DNA of 64,000 nucleotides from Gemmatimonadota bacterium (GTDB lineage Bacteria; Gemmatimonadota; Gemmatimonadetes; Gemmatimonadales; Gemmatimonadaceae). The first letter of the stretch is position 1. Each line of letters starts with the position of its first letter. The DNA lies in NCBI GenBank assembly GCA_016704465.1, contig JADJAD010000006.1, forward strand, positions 248,001 through 312,000, written 5' to 3'. Below, piece after piece: positions 8,860 through 16,549 of this stretch. A program made the position numbers and the translations under genes. The notes beneath the pieces are model-generated. The model had not been told where the DNA came from and searched no databases. It saw only the letters and a program-made list of their open reading frames with translations.

Positions 8860-10335
8860 ATGCGACGTATGTTGGTGTGGCCCGGCCGCTCCCGCAATGC
8901 CGCGGGCGATTCACCCCAGCGCTCGCCCCCGAACCCGCTTCCCGCCCTCGTGACCTCTCGCGTTCGCGACGTTGATGCCCTCGTGCAGGCGCTCGCCGCC
9001 GTCGTCGGATCGCGCTGGACGCGCGCCGAATCGGAATTGCAGCAACACGGTCGCGGCGAGACGCACCTGCGCGCCGCCCCGCCCGACGCTGTGGTATATC
9101 CGGAGAGTACCGACGAGGTGAGCGCGGTGGTCCGCGTGTGCGCCGCACATGACGCACCAATCATTGCCTATGGCGCCGGGACCTCGCTGGAGGGACACGT
9201 GGCGGCCGTGCAGGGCGGCGTCTGCGTTGACCTCTCGCGCATGAACCGCATCCTGCGCACGAGCGTCGAGGACATGGACGCGACGGTCGAGGCGGGGGTC
9301 ACTCGGTTGCAGCTGACCAAGGCGCTCGGCGGCACCGGGGCGACCTTCTTCGTGGACCCTGGGGCCGACGCCACCCTGGGTGGCATGGCCGCGACCGGTG
9401 CGTCGGGAACCACCTCGGTACGATACGGCACGATGCGCGAGAACGTCCTCGGCCTCACGGTGGTCCTGGCGGACGGCAGTGTGGTGCGCACCGGCGGACG
9501 GGCGCGCAAGTCGTCGGCTGGGTACGACATCACGCGCCTCATGATCGGCAGCGAAGGAACGCTGGGGATCATCACCGAGCTCACGCTGCGCCTGCAGCCC
9601 GTTCCCGACGCCATCGCCGCCGCGACGTGCGCGTTCGCGTCCATCGACGACGCGGTGCAGGGCGTGATCGCGCTGCTCCAGTGCGGCGTGCCGCTTGCGC
9701 GCATCGAGCTGCTGGACGCGATGACCGTGCGGGCGGTGAATGCGCACAGCGGGCTGGGATGCCCCGAACAGCCGATGATCTTCCTCGAGCTGCATGCCTA
9801 CAGCCGGGCAGCGATCACCGAGCAGCTGGAGGCGGTTCACGAGGTCATCGAGACCTTTGGCGGACAGGTGCATGCCACCGCGACGACCGAGGACGAGCGC
9901 CATCGCCTGTGGGAGGCTCGGCACAACGTGTACTATGCCGGCCTCGCGATGCGTCCCGGGGCGCGGTCGTGGACGACGGATGTGTGCGTCCCCGTCTCAC
10001 AGCTTGCCGCCGTCATTCGCGACACGCGCGCCGACCTCGAGGCCTCCGGAATCCTCGCGCCACTGGTCGGGCATGTCGGCGACGGCAACTTCCACCTGCT
10101 GATGCTGGTGCACCCCGACGACGAGCAGGCGCTGGCACGGGCGCGCGAGGCGAACGATCGACTGGTGGCGCGGGCGCTGGCTTGCGGCGGCACCTGCACC
10201 GGCGAACACGGCATCGGGCTCGGCAAGATGTCGTCGCTGGCAAGGGAGCATGGCGACCTGCTGCCGGTGATGCGGGCGATCAAACAGGCGATGGACCCGG
10301 GGAACTTGATGAATCCCGGGAAAGTGGTGGGATAG
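8860..10335 (+). CDS. FAD-linked oxidase, D-lactate/glycolate dehydrogenase (GlcD/LDHD) type
   Basis: A 491-residue PCMH-type flavoprotein. The FAD-binding domain has VVYPESTDEVSAVVRVC, the pyrophosphate loop AYGAGTSLEGH (about 103-113) and GGMAATGASGTTSVRYGTM. The C-terminal FAD-oxidase domain carries VGHVGDGNFHLLML (about 403-416), with the His/Asn of the active site, and GGTCTGEHGIGLGKM (about 441-455). These are typical of D-2-hydroxyacid dehydrogenases that oxidise D-lactate or glycolate and pass electrons to a quinone or cytochrome. No FeS subunit gene (GlcF) is adjacent, which fits the single-subunit LDHD-like type. Three in-frame ATGs occur at 8854, 8860 and 8869; the one at 8860 has GGAGG ending at 8853, giving suitable spacing. 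Confidence 0.88.
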   Translation: MRRMLVWPGRSRNAAGDSPQRSPPNPLPALVTSRVRDVDALVQALAAVVGSRWTRAESELQQHGRGETHLRAAPPDAVVYPESTDEVSAVVRVCAAHDAPIIAYGAGTSLEGHVAAVQGGVCVDLSRMNRILRTSVEDMDATVEAGVTRLQLTKALGGTGATFFVDPGADATLGGMAATGASGTTSVRYGTMRENVLGLTVVLADGSVVRTGGRARKSSAGYDITRLMIGSEGTLGIITELTLRLQPVPDAIAAATCAFASIDDAVQGVIALLQCGVPLARIELLDAMTVRAVNAHSGLGCPEQPMIFLELHAYSRAAITEQLEAVHEVIETFGGQVHATATTEDERHRLWEARHNVYYAGLAMRPGARSWTTDVCVPVSQLAAVIRDTRADLEASGILAPLVGHVGDGNFHLLMLVHPDDEQALARAREANDRLVARALACGGTCTGEHGIGLGKMSSLAREHGDLLPVMRAIKQAMDPGNLMNPGKVVG

Positions 10336-10365
10336 GGACGGGGGACGGGAGACGGGAGTTAGGGG
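10336..10365. repeat. GGGAGACGGGAG-type low-complexity intergenic repeat, copy 1
   Basis: Directly after the oxidase stop codon the sequence runs as short GGGACGGG/GGGAGACGGG units. Its reverse complement matches the CCCGTCTCCCGTCCC stretches at 44248-44278 and 52738-52778. Its end overlaps the last codons of the ABC gene on the other strand. Confidence 0.6.
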
Positions 10366-12159
10366 AGTGCGCGTTCCCTGTTGTCAGCCGTCGCTGTCGT
10401 GGTGTCTCCGACCTGCTGTGTCCACAGGCGGTTGTATAACGGGCAGTCGAGCAGGAGTTGGTCGTGCGAATCGAAGGCGATGCATTCGCCGCGCTCGATG
10501 ACCAGGATGCGGCTGCTGTTGCGGATCGTGGAGAGGCGGTGGGCGACGACGAACGTGGTGCGGCCCACCATCAGCGCGTCGATCGCCTCCTGCACCTTGG
10601 CCTCGGCGATGGAGTCGAGCGACGAGGTGGCTTCGTCGAGCAGGAGGATCGGGGCGTTCTTCAGGATCGCGCGCGCGATGTTGATACGTTGCGCCTGGCC
10701 GAGCGACAGTCCGTGGCCACCGGTCCCGATCACGGTATCGAAGCCCTGTGGGAGGGCGGCGACCTCGTCGTGGATGCCGGCGGCACGCGCCGCGTCGGCG
10801 ACCTCCTCGTCGGTGGCGGCGGGGCGGCCGCAGCGGATGTTGTCGCGCACCGAGCTCGTGAACAGGAACGGTTCCTGGGTGACGATGGCGACCTTGTCGT
10901 AGACGTCGGCCAGGCGGTAGTCGCGCACGTCGCGCCCATCGTAGCGCACCATGCCGGCAGACGGGTCGTGGAAGCGCACGACGAGGTTGAGCAGCGTGCT
11001 CTTCCCTGCCCCGGACGGGCCGGCGATCCCGATCTGTTCACCAGCATGCACCTCGAAGGACAGCCCGTGCAACACCTCCGTCTCGGCGTAGGCGAACGAC
11101 ACGCGGTCGAAGATGATGTGCTGCGGTGCCGCCGGGAGGGGAACGGCATCGGGGCGATCGGGGACATCCGTGGTGGTCGCGAGCAGGTCGGCGATGCGGC
11201 TGACGGATGCGCTGCGCCGCTGGATCTCCACGTAGGCAGTATTCAGGTTGTTGAGCGGGCCATGCAGCGCCCGGATGCACATCAGGAACGCGAGCAGCGA
11301 CGGCCACTCCAGCGTCCCTCGCAAGACCTCGAGGCCGCCGACGACGACGACCACCACGATGCCGAGCCCGGCGATGGACTCCAGCATCACGCGGGCCAGC
11401 GACTGGGCGCGCACCATCTCGATCAGCTCGTCGAAGTAGGCGCGCCCCTTGGCGAGGGCCGACCGCGCTTCCGCATCCTCGCCCCGATACGCCTTGATGA
11501 TGCGGATGCCGCGCATGAGCTGCAGGATCACGTCGAACAGGACGTAGCCCGAGCGGCGCAGCGTGTACGACCGCTTGAGGGTGCGGCGCGCGACGAGGAA
11601 CGATGGGGAGGACGGTGAGCGGGAGCGCGGCCAGCGCCCACAGCGTCAGGCGCGGGCTGAGCCAGATGGCCGAGGCCAGCAGGCCGATCGCCATGACCCC
11701 CTCCAGCGCCAGCTTGCCTAACGACAGGATGACCGTGCGCAGGTCGGTCACGTCCTGGCGCACGGCGTGCACGATGTCGCCGTGCGAGTGCCGGTCGAAG
11801 ACCGACAGCGAGAGCGAGAGCAGGTGCCGGATGAGCCGCTCCATCATCCCCAGCTCGAGCACCTTGACCAGCCGCTGCTGGGTGACCTCGTTGTCGTAGG
11901 TCATGACGCTCGCCCCGACGTACGTGCCGACCAGCAGGATGGCGAGCAGCGTCAGTGCCCCCTGCGGCCCGAGCCACTGTGCGACCGCGCCGGCGAGCCC
12001 TCCCTGCTGGCCAATGATGCCGCCGAGAAACTCCTTGATCAGGAGGATCGAGGCCGTCATGAGCGCCGAGCGGCCGATCGACGTCACGGCGAAACGCACC
12101 AGTGTGCGCTTCTCGTGCCGGAAGAGGGCGACGATGTGCTGCTGGCCGGGGAGCGTCAT
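10359..12159 (-). pseudogene. ABC transporter, fused permease and ATPase, frameshifted
   Basis: Together the two frames encode a roughly 600-residue half-transporter of the MsbA/lipid-exporter type. The first part (12159 to about 11600) contains the N-terminal membrane helices; the second part (about 11600 to 10359) contains the last membrane helices and the nucleotide-binding domain, with Walker A GPSGAGKST (near 11000-11025), Q-loop VTQEPFLF, signature LSLGQAQR, Walker B ILLLDEATSSLD and the switch His in VVAHRLSTIR. A single extra base around 11595-11605 separates the frames: VLPI must be joined to LVARRTLKRSY. Both halves are fully conserved, so either the inactivation is very recent or the sequence contains an error. 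Such proteins export lipids, peptides or drugs; substrate unknown. Confidence 0.85.
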
Positions 12160-12445
12160 CGCGAGGCGCGTGGGGGGAATGCGGGGAGTGGGAGCCGGTG
12201 CGCTGGCTCCCCGGCCCCTCGACGCGGCGCCCTACCGGACTCCCCGCCGTGCAAGCTACGCCTCGATCGCCGCCAGCGACACGAAGTTCTCGATGATCAC
12301 GTCCTCGGCCGGGACAGCGAGCTTCTACGATGGCACCTCGATGCGCGTCGTGCGGCGCCGGGTGCTACGGGAGGTCAGGACCGCGCAGTAACTTGGACCG
12401 CCTCGACGCGACATTCGGCCCCTCGGAACTTACGGAGAGCTCGGG

Positions 12446-13357
12446 ATGGATACGCAGGACGCACACATCATCATCGCCCTCGCCGCCCTCGCTGCCAGCG
12501 CCGACGGTACCCTGGCGACGGAGGAGCGGATGAGTATCGTGTCGGCCGCCGAGCGGCTCGGGGTGCCCGGCGATGACCCGCACCTGAGCGACGTGCTCGG
12601 CGGGAGCGGCGACGTGACACAGCTGGCACAGGCGCTCTCGAGCGACGAGGCTCGCGTCGCCGCGTACGACGTCGCCGCCGCCGTCTGTCACGCCGACGGT
12701 CCGCCGAACGCCACGGAGTCGGCCTTCCTCTCGTCGCTCTCGCGCGCGCTGGGCGCCCGTGAGCCCCTCGCCGACACAGCCGCGACGCTGGGAGCGACGG
12801 CGCGCGCCGTCTCGACTCCGCCCGACGACCAGCCCCTGCGCACGCCCGCGGCCGATGCCGACGCATTTATTCTCGACCAGGCCATGCTGTCGGGCGCGGC
12901 GGAGCTGTTGCCGCAGCGCCTTTCGCGATTGGCGATCCTGCCGTTGCAGCTGCGGATGGTGTACTCGATCGGGCAGCGGCACGGTCAGTCGCTGGACATG
13001 GCGCAGGTAAAGGACCTCGCTGCCGTGGTGGGGATTGGCGCGGCGGGCAGCCTTGTGGAGGGGGTGGTGCGCGGTGTGCTCGGTGGAATGGGGCGCGGGC
13101 TGCTTGGCGGGCTGCTCGGCTCGGCCACCGGCGCCGCCGCCGGCGTGGCGGTGACCTTCGCCACGACGTACGCACTTGGCCATGCGGCCGAGCGATACTA
13201 CGCGCAGGGACGCACCCTGAGCACGGCAGACCTGCAGGCACTGTTCGCGCGCTTCCAGGGCGACGCGCGTACGGTCTTCCCGCGCGTGGAGGGTCGCATC
13301 CGCGAGCTGGCCGCGGGGAACTCGCTGCAATCGCTGCTGGCGGGGATGCTGCGGTAA
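12446..13357 (+). CDS. TerB-like and DUF697 (YcjF-like) two-domain protein
   Basis: A 303-residue protein. Residues 1-115 form a TerB-like all-helical domain (DAHIIIALAALAASADGT with the acidic metal-site region, then VCHADGPPNATESAFL). After a Pro-rich linker (about 118-138), residues 140-270 match DUF697/YcjF: a helix ILPLQLRMVYSIGQRHGQ, DMAQVKDLAAVVGIGAAG, then a very hydrophobic Gly-rich double segment (LLGGLLGSATGAAAGVAVTF) that could insert into the membrane. DUF697 domains are often linked to membrane GTPases and stress responses; no GTPase gene is next to it. The ATG at 12446 follows a GGAG element. Function is not established. Confidence 0.75.
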   Translation: MDTQDAHIIIALAALAASADGTLATEERMSIVSAAERLGVPGDDPHLSDVLGGSGDVTQLAQALSSDEARVAAYDVAAAVCHADGPPNATESAFLSSLSRALGAREPLADTAATLGATARAVSTPPDDQPLRTPAADADAFILDQAMLSGAAELLPQRLSRLAILPLQLRMVYSIGQRHGQSLDMAQVKDLAAVVGIGAAGSLVEGVVRGVLGGMGRGLLGGLLGSATGAAAGVAVTFATTYALGHAAERYYAQGRTLSTADLQALFARFQGDARTVFPRVEGRIRELAAGNSLQSLLAGMLR

Positions 13358-13396
13358 CTCGGCGCCGCGATGCGGTTCGGCGCCTTCTGCGAGACG

Positions 13397-13438
13397 GGCT
13401 CAGTGCGCCAGGCTCAGTGCGCCAGGCTCAGTGCGGCG
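13397..13438. repeat. 14-base tandem repeat, three copies
   Basis: The unit GGCTCAGTGCGCCA is present at 13397-13410 and 13411-13424, followed by a partial third copy at 13425-13438. It runs into the last codons of the minus-strand gene that ends at 13428, so copy-number change could affect its C-terminus. Confidence 0.7.
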
Positions 13439-13682
13439 AGGCGATCGCATTCTCCCGAATGCGTCGCATGATCACACTCATGTCTTCTTCGGCGCGAGCG
13501 CGCTCTTCTGGCGTCCAGAGGTCGCGGTTCACCGCCACGCGCACCGTGACGAGCATCTCGTCGATCAACTCGCGCAGCCTCGGGTTCCTGCGACGTTCGA
13601 TGCCCCCGGGCGCGCGCGCGGCGGCGCTCCGCGTCGGCTCGGACGCGGCGGGGAAGGAATCTGAAGGCTCTGGCGTCGTCAT
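13428..13682 (-). CDS. Small hypothetical protein
   Basis: An 84-residue protein beginning at the ATG at 13682. The first 30 residues are low-complexity (Pro/Ser/Ala), the rest forms two charged helices (RLRELIDEMLVTVRVAVNR and TPEERARAEEDMSVIMRRI). No membrane segment, signal or motif is visible. The open frame continues further upstream, but the composition there becomes Arg/Ser/Cys-rich and overlaps the region upstream of the divergent DUF5916 gene, so the shorter form is preferred. The last codons run into a 14-base tandem repeat. Function unknown. Confidence 0.55.
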   Translation of the reverse strand: MTTPEPSDSFPAASEPTRSAAARAPGGIERRRNPRLRELIDEMLVTVRVAVNRDLWTPEERARAEEDMSVIMRRIRENAIASPH

Positions 13683-13845
13683 GGGAGAAAAAGTATGCCT
13701 AACCGGGCGACAAATCAAACGTGCAGCGGGCAGATCGGTGAATGACCTCGGCGACGGCCTATCCAGCAGTGGGGATCGATCGAGGGGCGCGCACGACGCG
13801 ACGCATCGATATTCCCTTGCATCCACTCGTCGCCGAGATTGGAAC

Positions 13846-16491
13846 GTGACCAGACTCCTGCTGTTGCTCTTGACCTCGGCCGTCCCCGCTTCGGCGCTCG
13901 CGCAGGCGCAGGGCGCCACGACGCAGGTCCAGCAGACCGCGCAGGCCACGCGCCTCGTCGGTTCCGCGCCGCACATCGATGGTCTGATGGACGAATCGGC
14001 GTGGAACAGCGCCGTTCCGATTCGCGACTTCATCCAGAAGATCCCGCTCGAGGGAGCGACCCCCAGCGTCCCCACCGAGGTGCGCATTGTCTACGACGAT
14101 GCCGCGCTCTACGTGGGCGCCCGCCTCATGCGCGCCGATCCGCAGTCGATTCGCCGGTCCGTCACGCGTCGTGACGGCGAGAGCGACGCGGAGGTGTTCA
14201 CCGTCTCGCTCGATCCCTACCACGACCGTCGCACTGCCTACGCATTCTCCGTCTCGTCCGGTGGGGTGCGAGGAGACGCCTATCACGCGCAGGACAGCGA
14301 GGATAGCGGACGCGAACCGCAGTTTGACCCGGTCTGGACGGCGGGGGCTCGCGTGGACAGCGCTGGATGGACCGCCGAGCTGCGGATCCCATTTTCGCAA
14401 CTCCGATTCAACGCGGCGGAACGGCAGCAGTGGGGGTTGCAGCTGACCCGCAACGTGGCCGACAAGGCCGAGCGGATCCAATGGGTCCTGATCCCCATCG
14501 CGGCTGCCGGCTATTCGTCTCGCTTCGGGTTGCTGGACGGCATCGCCGGCATCGCACCGACGCGACGGGTCGAACTCCTGCCGTACGTCGCCAGCGACCT
14601 GACCCTGCGGTCGAACACCGACGCACGCAATCCGTTCACCGACCGGCTTGGCGCCCGTGCCGGCGCCGACCTCAAGGTGGGGCTCGGCCCGAACCTGTCC
14701 CTCGACGCCACGATCAACCCGGACTTCGGCCAGGTGGAGGCCGATCCCGCCATCGTGAACCTGACCGCGTTCGAGCAGGTCTTCGAGGAGCGGCGTCCGT
14801 TCTTTGTGGAGGGCAACGAGCTGCTCACCGGGCGCGGCCAGAGCTTTATCGGGCGCCCGACGTGGTTCTACTCGCGGCGTATCGGTGCGTCCCCGCGCGG
14901 TGCGGTGCAGGGGGACTTCGTGGATGCCCCGACGAACACCACCATCACCACCGCGGCGAAGGTGACCGGGCGCCTGGCGCGCGGATTATCGTTAGGCGCG
15001 CTGGCCGCCGTCACGCCCCGGGAGTTCGCCCGCACGTACAGCCTCGACAGCGGCGCCACCCAGCGCGTCGCCGTCGAGCCGCCCACACGATTCGGCGTCG
15101 TGCGCCTGCAACAGGAGTTCGGGGCGCAGCAGTCGAACGTCGGGATGTCGCTCACCTCGGTGACGCACGCAGTCGATGACCGAGGCGGGCTGCGGCAGTT
15201 GCTGCCGCGCGACGCCGTCGCCGGCGGCATCGACTGGAAGCTGCGATACCGGCAGGGAGAGTACGAAGTCACCGGGTGGTTGGGAGGGAGCCGCGTGACC
15301 GGCGACCCCGCAGCGATCGCCCGGCTGCAGCGCAACAGCGCCCACTTCTTCCAGCGACCCGACCAGGACTACGTCACCTTCGACCCGACCCGCACGTCGC
15401 TCTCCGGGGCGAGCGCCTCGCTGCGACTGGACAAGAACGCCGGACGCTTCATGCTCGGCGGCATCCAGCTCTCCACGCGCACCCCGGGGTTCGAGATCAA
15501 CGACGCGGGGCAGATGCGCAGCGGCGATGACGTCGACTTCAATGCCGACGTCCAGCTGCGCGACACGAAGCCCAACCGCTACGTGCGGTTCTATCAGTTC
15601 GGCACATCCGCGGTCACCTCGTGGAGCTACGGCGGCGTGCGCCAGTACCTGCGCTTCAACCAGACGGGGCAGGTGGTGCTGCACTCCTTCCTGCGGCTCA
15701 ATGCTCGTGGTACGCTGCACGTCCCGTCGCTCAGCGATGACCTGACGCGGGGTGGCCCGCTCATCGCGACGCCGGCCGGTTATTCCGTGTTGGGGCAGGT
15801 CACGAGCCGGTCCAACATGCCGACCACGTGGAACGCCCGGACCGAGTACTACCACGACGCGTTCGACGGATGGCGCTGGGACGTGAGCACCGGCATTGCG
15901 ACGCGCCCGGCCCCGCAATGGCAGGCGTCGGTCGACCCGACCTTTTCGCGCTCCGTCGATGCCCGGCAATACGTCGCCACGCGTGCCGGAGGGCGGGCAG
16001 AGACCTTCGGGCAGCGCTACATCTTTGCCGCGGTGGAGCGGAGCACGCTGTCGGCTCGCTTCCGCGTGAACTACGCCCTTACCCCGAACTTCACCATCGA
16101 GGGCTACGCCGAGCCGTTTGCCGCCAGCGGGCGATTCGCGGGATTCGGCGAGGTCCCCGCCCCCCGCAGCAACGTGCTGCGTGTGTACGGCGATGCCGGG
16201 ACAGGGACGACGTTCGAGCGCGAAGCGGATGGGACGGGAACCGTGACCGACGGGGCAAACCAATTCGTGCTCCCCGCGCTCGACTTCCGGCGCCTCTCGT
16301 TCCGCTCCAACCTGGTGCTGCGGTGGGAATGGCTGCCTGGCAGCACGGCGTTCTTCGTCTGGCAGCAGAGCCGCTTCGGGCAGGTCCTTGACGGCGAGTT
16401 GGTGCGACCGCAGGACTTGTGGAACTCCGTGCGGGCCGATGGCGACAACTTCGTGGTCGTGAAGGTGAGCTACTGGGTCGGAAAGCGGTGA
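13846..16491 (+). CDS. Secreted DUF5916 / CBM9-like outer-membrane protein, long form
   Basis: An 881-residue exported protein. The GTG at 13846 is chosen because it places a canonical signal peptide (TRLLLLLLTSAVPASALAQ) at the N-terminus; an ATG further upstream at 13681 would put about 55 Arg-rich residues in front. Residues about 35-215 are a CBM9-like sandwich with HIDGLMDESAWNSA and ELRIPFSQLRFNA. The DUF5916 core follows, with LSLDATINPDFGQVEADPA and FEERRPFFVEGNELL. The long C-terminal part alternates hydrophobic and polar residues and ends in an aromatic-rich strand (VVVKVSYWVGKR), consistent with an outer-membrane barrel. It shares domain order with the protein at 5431-7665. Ligand unknown. 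Confidence 0.85.
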   Translation: MTRLLLLLLTSAVPASALAQAQGATTQVQQTAQATRLVGSAPHIDGLMDESAWNSAVPIRDFIQKIPLEGATPSVPTEVRIVYDDAALYVGARLMRADPQSIRRSVTRRDGESDAEVFTVSLDPYHDRRTAYAFSVSSGGVRGDAYHAQDSEDSGREPQFDPVWTAGARVDSAGWTAELRIPFSQLRFNAAERQQWGLQLTRNVADKAERIQWVLIPIAAAGYSSRFGLLDGIAGIAPTRRVELLPYVASDLTLRSNTDARNPFTDRLGARAGADLKVGLGPNLSLDATINPDFGQVEADPAIVNLTAFEQVFEERRPFFVEGNELLTGRGQSFIGRPTWFYSRRIGASPRGAVQGDFVDAPTNTTITTAAKVTGRLARGLSLGALAAVTPREFARTYSLDSGATQRVAVEPPTRFGVVRLQQEFGAQQSNVGMSLTSVTHAVDDRGGLRQLLPRDAVAGGIDWKLRYRQGEYEVTGWLGGSRVTGDPAAIARLQRNSAHFFQRPDQDYVTFDPTRTSLSGASASLRLDKNAGRFMLGGIQLSTRTPGFEINDAGQMRSGDDVDFNADVQLRDTKPNRYVRFYQFGTSAVTSWSYGGVRQYLRFNQTGQVVLHSFLRLNARGTLHVPSLSDDLTRGGPLIATPAGYSVLGQVTSRSNMPTTWNARTEYYHDAFDGWRWDVSTGIATRPAPQWQASVDPTFSRSVDARQYVATRAGGRAETFGQRYIFAAVERSTLSARFRVNYALTPNFTIEGYAEPFAASGRFAGFGEVPAPRSNVLRVYGDAGTGTTFEREADGTGTVTDGANQFVLPALDFRRLSFRSNLVLRWEWLPGSTAFFVWQQSRFGQVLDGELVRPQDLWNSVRADGDNFVVVKVSYWVGKR

Positions 16492-16549
16492 CCGACGGTC
16501 GGCTGCGGCCGACCGTTGCCTCCCCGGTCACAAACTGCAAGAGGTAAAG

